From Linderina pennispora (lineage: Eukaryota; Kickxellomycota; Kickxellomycetes; Kickxellales; Kickxellaceae), in contig NW_024468413.1 in assembly GCF_002104995.1 (NCBI RefSeq), positions 1 through 23,232 of the forward strand: a stretch of 23,232 nucleotides of DNA, written 5' to 3'. Positions 1-9,400 of this stretch are shown here, one piece after another. The notes beneath the pieces are model-generated. The model was not told the origin of the DNA and searched no databases. It was given only the letters and a program-made list of their open reading frames with translations. The translations under genes and the position numbers were made by a program. The first letter of the stretch is position 1. Every line of letters starts with the position of its first letter.

Positions 1-569
1 CATTTGCCAGCTCTTCCTGGTACGCGAAACTGCCAATGCTCATTTTGACGTTCACCTAAAGTCTATAGCTGTCCTTCATTGTGTTCGTACTTCCTTTCCC
101 ATCATGCCTCGGTTAGTGTCTGGACCCTTCCAGCGATCAACGCCAGTCCTGAAACATTTCCATGAATGCAACCATATGGGGGAACGTTCTACCGACGCTC
201 AAACCGACACCAGTCACACAAATATGCTAGCTACATGATGGCTACCTTTGGTACCGGTTCTTCATACATCTGCTGCTGTCTGCTGAGGCTTATCCTAGTC
301 AATTTAGATTTCTTACCCCAAATATAGTGTTCTACCAGCCGATTCGCTTAAACGTGGGTGATGGTTTCTCCAGCTCTTTGGTGCCTAGAATGGTCGTATC
401 TATCAGTGAAGCCCCAGGATCGGACACTGGCCGTATAGTCGCTGCATCGGAAATATATTCATTCCGGATACTCAGTACTGTAAACGAAAGGCCAAAGAAG
501 CAAAGAATATAAATGCATAGGTATAAATCAGCCACCCCTATCGCCGCTGTAGGTAGACTCGCATTTTAG
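1..569. other. Left-edge region, no gene recognised
   Basis: This stretch lies upstream of the DUF4246 coding exon. A plus-strand frame is open from about position 2 to 238, and another from 327 to 512, but neither begins with a convincing ATG and I recognise no domain in either. The 327-512 frame contains GRIVAASEIYSF, which faintly recalls the region preceding the C-terminal part of DUF4246 proteins. That is too weak to call homology. The stretch could hold upstream exons or decayed sequence of the DUF4246 gene. Confidence 0.4.
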
Positions 570-1121
570 GTGTCCTCCTTTGCGCCCTCTTTAATTTTAC
601 CCCACTCATATCCTCAATGTGCAGACTATGTTATTGGAAATTCCAACCCGATAGCGACAAAGCGTGGCATAAGGCTTGGATATGGCATTGAGGTTGATGG
701 CAATCTAGGTGCTATGTTGTCTCAAGAACTTGGCAGCGTTGAGGCTCTCAGCGGTCGCTGCATTTGCTTCCCAAATATCTACCAGCACCAGGTCTCTGGC
801 TTCAAACTCAAGGATCTGTCGAAGCCTGGCGACCGCAAGATCCTTGCCTTTTTCCTCATCGATCCGTCCACGAGGATCCCATCAGCCAAGGTCGTTCCCC
901 CGCAGCAGCAGGACTGGTGGGCTGAGAAGCTGTTCGAGCTCCCACGATTTGGCAGCATGCCTCTTACAATCAACGACTGCTTGTTTGAGCACATTGAGTG
1001 GCCCATGTCGCTTGGAAAGGCCAGGGAAGAGCGCCTGAAACTCATGACCGAGCGTTCGACAAACAACAAGACTGCTACCTCCATGTATTTTGAGCAAAGG
1101 TTCAACCTGTGCGAGCACTAG
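570..1121 (+). CDS. DUF4246 domain protein, C-terminal exon or 5'-truncated remnant
   Basis: The translation matches the C-terminal end of fungal DUF4246 proteins, which are large and of unproven function, with a 2-oxoglutarate-oxygenase-like fold sometimes suggested. Recognisable pieces in order are YGIEVDGN, QELGSVEALSGRCICFPN, YQHQVSGF, the core RKILAFFLIDPSTRIPS, then PPQQQDWW and a Leu/Glu-rich tail ending at TAG 1119-1121. The residue before RKI, usually His in the family (from memory), is Asp here. The frame has no ATG before the conserved part: it begins right after an in-frame TAG at 567-569, which is also the AG of a possible 3' splice site (cattttag). Family members are several hundred residues long, against 183 here. 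So this is either the last exon of a spliced gene whose upstream exons I cannot find, or a truncated pseudogene. Homology is secure; gene integrity is not. Confidence 0.72.
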   Translation: MSSFAPSLILPHSYPQCADYVIGNSNPIATKRGIRLGYGIEVDGNLGAMLSQELGSVEALSGRCICFPNIYQHQVSGFKLKDLSKPGDRKILAFFLIDPSTRIPSAKVVPPQQQDWWAEKLFELPRFGSMPLTINDCLFEHIEWPMSLGKAREERLKLMTERSTNNKTATSMYFEQRFNLCEH

Positions 1122-1514
1122 CATGTCTGCCAGCTAATTCCCTGTTGTCAACATTTCAACAATAGGGAGAGGGATGGGCCAAGCAACCACCGCCACAAAA
1201 CGGCATATAGCATTGTTGCATGGGTGCTATTTTACTTGTTTGGTGGCGAAATCAGATTGTTGGATGTCCGCACAATATAGTAATCGTTATTCGAGTGAAC
1301 AATGTTAGGAGCTGTATAGTGTGGTTGTTTGCCATTTCTGTTGGACTCAAGTTTCTCGGCCTCAGCACTCTACACAAAAGATATAAGCAAGGCATGGGAC
1401 GTGTAGCCCCTTGGGTACTGCATGTAGGCAGAATGCCAGCATATCAGCTGGAAAGAAAGAAATTTGGCACTTAGCCTTACTCTCCACCCCTACAAGTTTG
1501 TTATCTAATCTATA
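1122..1514. promoter_or_regulatory. Intergenic region and MFS promoter
   Basis: This gap of about 390 bp holds the 3' flank of the DUF4246 exon and the upstream region of the MFS gene. No clear TATA box or binding-site repeat stands out; an AT-rich stretch, tctaatctataATG, abuts the MFS start. The open frames across it look like chance frames. Confidence 0.35.
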
Positions 1515-3257
1515 ATGTCTGTCACAGAGACCGGGACTAAAACCGCTCTCGACGAGACCCTCACTGTGCAGGATTCGGGCGCTATGGAAGCTGTGCCAGA
1601 TATCAACGAGCAGCCTATTTCCGAGAAAGCGCTTGAGGCTGGTGCAGGTGCAGAGAGTCACTCTAGTGAAGCGGCCAGTGGTAGTCCTGTTGCTTCCAAC
1701 GAAGCAGCCGGTGGTGATTTGGCTTCATATACGCTTTCCAAGAAGCAGCTTTTTTGCGCAATTGCTAGCATAGGCATGCTGTTTTTTATTTCTGCTCTGG
1801 ATGCAACCATCATGGCCAGCATTTATGTACCAATTGCCAGTGATTTTGACGCGCTAGGCCAGGCTGTCTGGATCATCACCACATACATGCTATCGTCGAC
1901 GATTGTACAGGCGATTATCGGCAAAATCAGCGACATCCTTGGCCGCGTTGAGACTATTTTAACCAGTATCGCTATATTTTTGGTTGGCTCCGTTCTCTGC
2001 GGGGCATCGCAGTCGATGAACATGCTCATCGCCAGCCGCACAATCCAAGGAGTCGGCGGTGGTGGAATCCTTGGTCTGGGGATGGTTGTATTAGGCGATC
2101 TTTTCAGCGAACGGGAGCGTGGCAACTACATTGGCGTGTTCAGTGCAATATTCACTATTGCCACCGTGGTCGGACCGGTGATGGGTGGCGGCATCGTCGA
2201 GCACGCTTCATGGCGAATCGTGTTCTGGATCAATATTCCAGTCTGTGTCATTGCCATGGCCCTGATCTTCTTCACGCTCAAGCTGCCAAAGACCAAGGGA
2301 ACGTTCAAGGAGAAAATCAAGCGCATTGACTTTATCGGCTGTGTGCTGTTCACCATTGGAATGGTTCCTATTTTGCTTGGACTGTCTTGGGGTGGCCAAC
2401 AGTACGAGTGGACATCGGCGCAGGTCCTGGCGTGTCTCATTTGCGGATCTGTCGTACTGCTTGTGTTTGGATATGTCGAGTACCGCTTTGTTGCTGACCC
2501 AATCATCCCAGTACGTCTTCTAGGAAACCGCAATGTCCTTTCAGCCTTAATGGCAGTGTTTGCCATAGGTGGAGTATCATTTGGGGCCCTTAATAACATT
2601 CCTGCCTGGGAACTCGCGATCAAGCACGCGTCAACCACGTCAGGTGGATTGCATCTTCTTCCTATGGCCCTTGGGGTTGTGTTGGCATCGCCTCTGTGCG
2701 GCATCTATATCGCCAGGTCAGGTCGATTCCTCATACCGATTCGTGCTGGTGCAGTCCTTGCTGCAGCCGGTGCGTCCTTGCTTTTGCTGTACAAAGCGAG
2801 CACTGGCTTTGGAGAAAGGATTGTTTATCTATTTCTACTTGGGCTCGGCGTTGGTTTCGTGTCTCAGCCACCTCTGCTTGTCTGTCAAGCTAGTGTTGCT
2901 GGCAAGCACATGGCAACAGTGACGACATCATATTCCTTCATTCGAACACTGGGTGGAATCCTGGCTACCAGTATTATAACCTCGATCCTGGACAGCCGCA
3001 TCAAGACAGGTATCACCGGCTTGGTGAACGAATTCCCTACGCATGCGTCAGATATAGCGTCTACTCTTGGAGACCAGCGCAACATTTACAGTGATACTAT
3101 TCCGCGCGACATCCAGTCAAGAATCATCCATCTTTGGGCTGACAGCATGCACAGTGCGTTTTACGTATTTGTTGCATTTAGTGGAATATTGGTCATATTC
3201 TGTTCAGCAATTAGGCATGTCGATCTTGGCAAGGAGCGCAAGAAAACAATTGAATAA
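1515..3257 (+). CDS. MFS multidrug-type exporter, DHA2 (14-TMS) family
   Basis: This is a 580-residue major facilitator superfamily transporter, probably a proton-driven drug or metabolite exporter in the plasma or vacuolar membrane. Residues 1-75 are a polar Ala/Glu/Ser-rich cytosolic tail. Helix 1 carries the DHA-type motif LDATIMASIYVPIASDF (95-111). Motif A appears as GKISDILGRVE (136-146), motif B as RTIQGVGGGG (175-184), and antiporter motif C as GPVMGGGI (220-227), followed by WRIVFWINIP. Hydrophobic segments continue to about 566, enough for 14 helices, with a long extracytosolic loop near 495-540 before the last helix. That arrangement is typical of fungal 14-TMS members (aflatoxin-pump and siderophore-transporter relatives). 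Length is normal, no intron is needed, and the first in-frame ATG is used. The substrate cannot be read from sequence. Confidence 0.93.
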   Translation: MSVTETGTKTALDETLTVQDSGAMEAVPDINEQPISEKALEAGAGAESHSSEAASGSPVASNEAAGGDLASYTLSKKQLFCAIASIGMLFFISALDATIMASIYVPIASDFDALGQAVWIITTYMLSSTIVQAIIGKISDILGRVETILTSIAIFLVGSVLCGASQSMNMLIASRTIQGVGGGGILGLGMVVLGDLFSERERGNYIGVFSAIFTIATVVGPVMGGGIVEHASWRIVFWINIPVCVIAMALIFFTLKLPKTKGTFKEKIKRIDFIGCVLFTIGMVPILLGLSWGGQQYEWTSAQVLACLICGSVVLLVFGYVEYRFVADPIIPVRLLGNRNVLSALMAVFAIGGVSFGALNNIPAWELAIKHASTTSGGLHLLPMALGVVLASPLCGIYIARSGRFLIPIRAGAVLAAAGASLLLLYKASTGFGERIVYLFLLGLGVGFVSQPPLLVCQASVAGKHMATVTTSYSFIRTLGGILATSIITSILDSRIKTGITGLVNEFPTHASDIASTLGDQRNIYSDTIPRDIQSRIIHLWADSMHSAFYVFVAFSGILVIFCSAIRHVDLGKERKKTIE

Positions 3258-3268
3258 TTACAGCACAG

Positions 3269-3274
3269 AATAAA
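3269..3274 (+). terminator. Putative polyadenylation signal of the MFS gene
   Basis: A canonical AATAAA hexamer lies 12 bp after the MFS stop codon, followed by T/GT-rich sequence (cattttctttgtgttgggtg), the usual layout of a cleavage and polyadenylation site. Confidence 0.55.
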
Positions 3275-3374
3275 GTATAGGTCGGTCTACTGCTAACATT
3301 TTCTTTGTGTTGGGTGATTGGGGTTATAGTGAGTTCTTATGAAACAGGAGTGAAGATTATGAGGACATGGACAT

Positions 3375-3421
3375 AATATATATATCTCAGTTGTTGCGCG
3401 AGCGTCGTCGATTTTTTTTTT
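3375..3421. repeat. Short TA run and T10 homopolymer
   Basis: An alternating TA tract (about 3375-3385) is followed some 25 bp later by ten consecutive T (3412-3421). These simple sequences are consistent with non-coding DNA and are likely sites of length polymorphism or sequencing error. Confidence 0.6.
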
Positions 3422-3467
3422 GGTATGATTGGGACACTCATGCCTCGGCCATATAACATCGCCCTTT

Positions 3468-3593
3468 AGAAGTCTGAATCCGAGCTGCCATTGTTTGTAG
3501 CTGGACCAGAGGCCCCTCTGTTGTGCCTGATCCTGGGTGCCGTCACTGGCGATGTCACTGGCGCTGGTGCCTGGAGTTGGCGGAAAGCAGCAC
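3468..3593 (-). other. Coding-like minus-strand stretch, possible terminal exon
   Basis: On the minus strand, a frame follows a plausible 3' splice site (ttcgctgtag, with upstream A/T-rich branch-like sequence). It reads AAFRQLQAPAPVTSPV, continues Pro/Ser/Asn-rich, and ends NGSSDSDF-stop at 3468. The acidic, low-complexity end looks like a natural protein C-terminus. A frame immediately upstream on the minus strand gives a hydrophobic segment (VINFCSIFILWGFNF). However, the plus strand is also open here (about 3478-3657) with similar third-position GC, so the strand cannot be decided by eye. No family is recognised. Confidence 0.2.
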
Positions 3594-3831
3594 TACAGCG
3601 AAATAATGCAAATAAACTTAGATATGGTGTAGTTATGATAGTCCTAGTGTTGTGATAAAATGTGGGAACAAGTAGTACCAGAGCTTTTCTGCGTGTTTGC
3701 GAAATAGAATGAAGTTAAAACCCCACAGGATAAAAATAGAACAGAAATTAATGACGCCACCTGCTGCCCTTTTTGAAGATTTCGTCTTGCCACTCAGATG
3801 TTGACCAGTAACGATACCAGAGCAGCAAGCT

Positions 3832-4056
3832 ATGATCGCAGTGATTACACGCCTCTACTTCATATTTCCAATGGCTCAGCACCTCTACTGGTATGAGTGT
3901 GATCTTGGGTCGCCTCTGCATGCCATATATTTACCACAACAGGGACATACCCAAGTATATATTTGGCTACATCATGAGCCTGTTCCCTGCGCCGCTGTGT
4001 ATTCTAGCTGCGACTATGTCGCACTTTATCATTCCCCAGCGCAACATGCAAGAGGG
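3832..4056 (+). other. Possible exons of an unrecognised membrane protein
   Basis: A plus-strand reading from ATG 3832 runs through a candidate 52-bp intron (GTATGA at 3891, AG at 3941-3942) into 3943-4056. The peptides are MIAVITRLYFIFPMAQHLYW and then DIPKYIFGYIMSLFPAPL followed by more hydrophobic residues and FIIPQRNMQ. Third-position GC is about 60 percent in both pieces, as in real genes of this window and above the local average. Further joinable pieces follow: 4143-4201 via a second GT-AG pair with a ttctaac branch-like site, then hydrophobic frames near 4267-4450 and 4566-4620. I cannot identify a family, and pyrimidine-rich DNA yields hydrophobic translations by chance, so this is a hypothesis and not a gene call. 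Confidence 0.2.
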
Positions 4057-5778
4057 GTAGCTACACCGACTAAACTCTTCACTTTTTGCATACAGCTTTC
4101 TGATCCTACTTTTCTAACATTCATACACCTTTTACACGCTAGGGCAGCATATATTCTAGAGTCAACATGGCTCTTGAGCTACTGGTTCCTAATACAGCAT
4201 TATGTACCCATTTTCTAATGCTGTTGGTGTACTTTCAAACAAACACCCATTTTATCATTGTTTAGGTCCAACCACTGACCATGGCACTCCTATGTATGAT
4301 GATTGCATGTCATGATATCGTTGCCTCTGATAATATCACAGCATCCGGACATGGTGTAAGGGACTGTCAGCGTATGCACACAGCACCTGGCCTTTAGTCA
4401 TTTTTCTCATAACTAGTTTTAATGCTATTATCGACACCTACATTTTCCATCGATGTAGCCATTGAAGGACAATTATCGCCTACATACCGAAAGCTAAGTA
4501 TCTGGTTGATCATGTGTATTTGTATCTGTATTTGTTTTTTGCTATTATATGTTTCCCCAGCTGCAGGGAATCATGCTGTTTGTGTTAGGACCTCTGGTTC
4601 TAGTACTTAGGGTTCAGTTCCTGGGGGTAGTAGGTTATATATGGGCTGAATCCTCTTGAGTTCTGTTTTGGGCATGGTCCTGTTGGTGGTGGCAGGGTAT
4701 ATCGGGCTTTTCTTTGTGTTCACTCACCCTTCTCCCTTGGTAGGTGGTGCTGAGCGGCAATAGGCTTGTGGATACTCAGCACTGGGGTAAGTGTTTGCTC
4801 TTCATCTAATCTCGGTATACATATATCTTGCAGAGATTTGTGCACCTTTTAACCAGCAATAGTACTTGCTGGTGGCCACCTTGGCTTCGACAAGGGGATG
4901 CGATTGGTGCGGGGTAATTGATCGCATATGCTCAAGCTTGTGAAAGCGCAAAACTATAAGCTGTTGAATACCCAGCTTTTAATAGATGTTGCGATTCCAT
5001 GTCTAGCGCTCTTGCAACTATTATTCCAAGGATATACTACGCTAACCCTTGATATGTATCGATGTTAGTAAAGTCTAATTCGGCCCACCTATTGATGACC
5101 GCTATTAGGCGTCAGTCTGCAGACTGGTCGTGCCAGCCTCGTGCTTGTTGCAATAGCAGCGCGGCATCCAGGATACCTATTCGCGCTTTTGGTGGTCCCG
5201 GGCCACATCTGTCGATCATCAGTCTGGCATCAAAATCGATAAACAAACAAGATGCAAAAATGGCCGGATTGCCCTTGCCAAGCACCTATCGCTTTCTTTC
5301 AACATACAAAGGATAGCACATATAGACATTTTCCAGGAACAGTACGTAGACTGAGCCCCATCACAGCCCAGATACAACACGTCCTCCTTTTGTTGCCGAC
5401 ACGGCATAAATGCGCATGGTGTAAAGGTCCAAATAAGGACATGGCGATGCCCTTCTATGCAGTAGTTCTGTACGGAATAGGCCTACTCCTCACCCTTTTT
5501 CTTGTTTTCTGGGAATCGGCAAAGGAGAAATCCGCGCTTATTCCCAACAATTGATGTTTGATTTTAACCAGCCAAAAATATTTCGTGGCACGGGTATTTA
5601 AAAAAAAAACCTGTATCCTAATGGAATTGCTAGTTTTCGAGAATGGCTTCAAGGCAGACCCCGCTTAGGAAGGCTGTTTGGAGATACGTTTAAATGACTA
5701 GCTGGCCCGTGGTCTGCGGAGGAAATTTTATTGTTCTTCAATATTCTTTTACAGTGTCAACAACTCATTTTCTAGATA
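4057..5778. other. Long region without a confident gene
   Basis: Beyond the tentative exon-like pieces already noted, no long frame starts with ATG and shows a recognisable domain. Points seen: a run of TGTATT/TGTATC units at about 4514-4534, which gives a spurious alternating Cys-Ile peptide; a minus-strand stretch at about 5107-5225 reading DARLMIDRCGPGPPKARIG with coding-like composition; a plus-strand frame to 5554 ending in a single hydrophobic helix (MPFYAVVLYGIGLLLTLFLV); and a 10-base A run at 5600-5609. None is strong enough to annotate as a gene. Confidence 0.4.
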
Positions 5779-6111
5779 ATGTCAGGCTGTGCTCAAGGTG
5801 CACTGGTGGCTAATGGCGGCAACTCGTACTGGATCGCCTACAATGGCACTGTGCAGCAGGTGTGGAAAAACATCGACACATCTTTAGTCAACTGCACAAC
5901 AGACAAGGATACTCTCAGCTGCTGCTACTCTAACGAATGCAAGCGTTTTGTTTGCCCTGGAGATGAACCCAGCAGCAGCGACTACAATCTTCTGAGGGCT
6001 GCTATGCAGCAGGCAGCTAATGTCCAGAATACTGTAAGCTCTGCGGGCAAGATACGTGTAGGTGCTGCGCTTCTCCTCACGCTGACTCTCCTGCCATTCG
6101 CTCTCGCCTAG
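5779..6111 (+). CDS. Small Cys-rich, probably GPI-anchored cell-surface protein
   Basis: The frame encodes 110 residues. The last 17 or so (about 94-110) are a hydrophobic AALLLTLTLLPFALA tail with no polar extension, preceded by small residues (SSAG, 87-90) that suit a GPI attachment site. The body has six cysteines (4, 39, 48, 49, 54, 59), enough for three disulfides, and two N-glycosylation sequons (NGT at 22, NCT at 38). All of this fits an exported surface protein. No N-terminal signal peptide is present in the frame as given. The ATG sits just after tttctag, a possible 3' splice site that also places a stop in frame, so an upstream exon encoding the signal may be missing from this model. 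I recognise no named family. It converges with the ITFG2-like gene, whose stop lies 365 bp away. Confidence 0.6.
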   Translation: MSGCAQGALVANGGNSYWIAYNGTVQQVWKNIDTSLVNCTTDKDTLSCCYSNECKRFVCPGDEPSSSDYNLLRAAMQQAANVQNTVSSAGKIRVGAALLLTLTLLPFALA

Positions 6112-6476
6112 CTACACTGCGAGCGACGAGCTGCTTTCCCCGGGCAGATTTTAATAGCTATTTATTCCTGATACTACTTTGCACAATAATTCCGACACTA
6201 TAATATCGCTCAAGATTGCAAGCCAGTCGAGCAAGGTCACAGAGGCAGTAGCTGATATGATATAGGCAGGGTAGTGTGTTTTGGTAAGAGGTTGGTCCTT
6301 ATCATATGTCCATCACTAAGCACTCTATTGAGCGTGGGCTCTGTCATGCCGTGCTAGGCACCAAGCAACACGCTGTTGCTTCGCTTTGTGCTCGCAGAAC
6401 TGATGATATGCAGGACCATACGCGATGGATACTGGAAGCGTACTGCAAGTAGCATTCATCCATGGATACCAAGATT
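6112..6476. terminator. Convergent 3' flank of the surface protein and ITFG2-like genes
   Basis: This holds the 3' ends of two converging genes. TTTATT at 6161-6166 reads AATAAA on the minus strand and could serve the ITFG2-like gene, about 310 bp past its stop. No hairpin or further gene is evident; the overlapping short frames look like chance. Confidence 0.35.
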
Positions 6477-9400
6477 TTACGGGAGGTATAGACAGCTGCG
6501 AACCCAGTTTGCCAAGCCGGGGATTGTGGCCAAGTTGACTCTCTTGTCGACAGACTCGGGATCAATCCCGAGCTCGTCGCAGAAAATGTCCTTGACTGCA
6601 AGGAGCTCCGGGGTAGCCAGCTCCATCAGCGAGCACGAGCCAACATCGTACAGGTCGACAGACTCGATATCCGCCCAGATTGGGCACATGTACGGCCCAG
6701 GCAAAAACGATGTGTGAAAGCGGCCAGTGACATTGGCATTGATTTGGCCTGTGCTGCGTCCCTGCGTGCTCACCTCACTCGGTGCGTGGTTGGTGTCAAA
6801 TGTGCGCAGGTCCTCCAGGTGCATCTCGAAGTTGGCCGCCGACTTTTCTTTTGGCGCATCGCTCGTGTTTGAAGGCTGGCTGTCCTGCTTCCTGCATACA
6901 GAGCTCATCTTGCGCCATGTCTTGGACGAGTACGGATACTGGTGCTCACTGCTGGACACAAGCTTCTTGTACCAATCATCGCCGGGAAGCGGCATCCATG
7001 GATCCAAGTTGATGCGGCGATACGCAAGGTCGACAATCGAAAATGGCTTGTCGTAGTTGTACTTCTGATTACTCTTTTGCATCTCCTCGCGCTTCTCATC
7101 GGTCAGCTGCAGGTTCAGAATCTCCTCGCGGAACCATGTCGCACCATAGACATCGTCCATTTCGGCGATTTCGTCCAGATGGTAGTAAACCCAGATCCGG
7201 TCCTTGTAGTCAACGTAGAAAAGACATGGGACATTGGGTCCGCCCGTCGCTGGCGCATATGTATCAGACACAAATGCTGCCACTGTGTCCTGGAATTTGA
7301 ACTGGATGACGCTGGCATTGGCACGCAAGCGCGAAATCAGGCCACTGATATCGGCGAACTGGCTCAATTGGCCGTACATACTGGCCATGGCACAGCTCTG
7401 TATGTCGCTATGGCTCCCGTCATTATCAGACCCAGTTCCTGCTGATCGTGCCGCGTCTCTGCTGCGATTCCAGCGCTGCATGAACAGCTGCAAGTAATGG
7501 GCAACATCGAGGAGCGTCCCGGTATCGACAAAGTATGTGGTACCACGCCATGTGCTCACGACCAAACTGTCAGCAACACGAAGACTGCGGCGGTAATCGT
7601 TGCGGTTCTCGCCATACCAGCCAGTTAAAGCAGCAGTCAGATCAGTGCTGACAGGCTTGGGGAGTCCGCCGGTCACAAGCTGGAGGAATGCCGCATTCAT
7701 ATCCTGTGTCTGGACTGCACCCATGCCTAATGTGTCAAAGTTGTGAGCTGCAGCCGGATGTGGGCCCTCGTCGCGTACGGTCCGGGCCCCTCCTGGCCTA
7801 TTTTCGAAGGTAAGGGGCTTCTTGTTGATATCAGCAAACCTCCGGTTGTTTGGAGATATTGGTGCACCACTTCTCGAGCCGTGGCCGTCCTCATCGTCGG
7901 TGATCGGTTGTGACGAAGGCGGTGCGTCTCCAGCTGCCGCCTGCAGACCACTTCCAGTTGCCAGGTCACGAAGGTGATGGCCGAGGCTACGCATAGCACG
8001 GCCAACACGGTTGTATCTGGCTGCCTTTTGTGCTCTAGATGTGCTTTCTTGCGCTTGTCTGAGCTGTTGCGCCTGCTTCTTGACCCGCGGTAATCCATCT
8101 TGGCCCCTTCCTCTCACTGGTGGATTATCCATAAGCTGGCTCCGCGAGCTGTTGATTCTGCGCTTGATGCGCCTGCGGCGGCGCGCCTCGACCTGGTCAA
8201 CTGCATAGAGGCGGTCCTCGACATAGATCGAATGGCATACGGCATGGTACAGGTCGCGACGAGACAGACCAACACGGCGGTAGATGCGCTTGGCTGGGGT
8301 ACTTGCCAATAACTCGTCGCCAGCCTCCAAGTCAAAGTCGACATTGGCAATGCGAGCCATAGTCTCCAGCGGCGACGGGTTACACACTTCCTCGTGCATC
8401 TTGATCTTCCAGATGCCCAGAACCGGGTCCCGTGAATTGAGGCAGAGGAAGTGGTTAGTCTTGCGCCTGGGGTCGTAGCAGTTAATGATGCCGTCCATGG
8501 TCACCAGCGCAACGAGCTGGTTGGATTCTTGCTCGTCGACATCGTCAGTTTCTGGATCGGCAGGCATCTTATCGCCGGTAATAGAGCCGAGGATAGCGCG
8601 CTTACGCTTTCCAGTCGACACACCGCCGACCATGAACGTTGCCACGTCGGCTTCCATCGGCTGGGGCGCATCCTCTACTTCTTCTTCCTTCTCTCCACCC
8701 ATGGCCAGTTGGTGCGCGCTTGTGCCGGTGCCCAGCGACGAATGTGAGCGGACAGATTGCGGTTCGGTGTGCTGCCAGTAGCTTCGACCGGACTCATCTC
8801 CAAACGGACTCGTGTACGGGTCCTTTACGGGCGTGGAAAGGGGGTCTGAGGGCAAGGCGCCAGGGGGTACCTTGCGACCACTGCTGCCGGTAGCCGCAAC
8901 TGTACCACGAGCACCAACATCTGACTTGCTAGTGTCATGCTCTGGTGCGCAGCCTCTCTCAGCTTCATCGGTGTCGTCCTGGTCCCGAATGGTGCTGAGT
9001 ATGCTGCTTTCCTTGTAGCTAGCCGACCACCCAGCGAACGATGGGCTGTATCGAGAAATATGCTGCCCCTTCTGCGGAGATGCTGAGGCGACAGTCGGGA
9101 TCGACGAGCTACCGCGCCTACCCTTTGCACCCTGGCGCGCCACTTCCAACCGATGCTTTGCCGAGCGGTCTGTACCGCTCACCAGCGACTGACCCGCTGC
9201 CATGTTCGACGGGGTAGAAGGCACGATAGGAAGGTTGTCGCGTAGCACCACACCTGACGCCGTGTTCGATCCAAACCCCATGCTGTAGCCGCGCGACGCA
9301 GTGTACGCAGAGTTGAGCGTGTGCATTCCCGAGGAAAGGCTGCTGTCATCTCCGCGGTAGTGAACGCTCGAGCTGCCGCTGTTACGCTGGCGATTTGTCG

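Noticed and set aside
4422-4610. 62-codon frame with an alternating Cys-Ile hydrophobic stretch
   Set aside because: The stretch comes from a TGTATT/TGTATC simple repeat; start context and surroundings do not support a gene, although nearby hydrophobic frames are mentioned as tentative exons.
4590-4630. tRNA-like B-box sequence (gggttcagttcc)
   Set aside because: A key base of the B-box consensus is wrong and no cloverleaf or A-box can be built around it.
5252-5554. 100-codon plus-strand frame ending in one hydrophobic helix
   Set aside because: No domain, a mixed composition in its first half, and a competing coding-like stretch on the minus strand nearby; not enough to call a gene.
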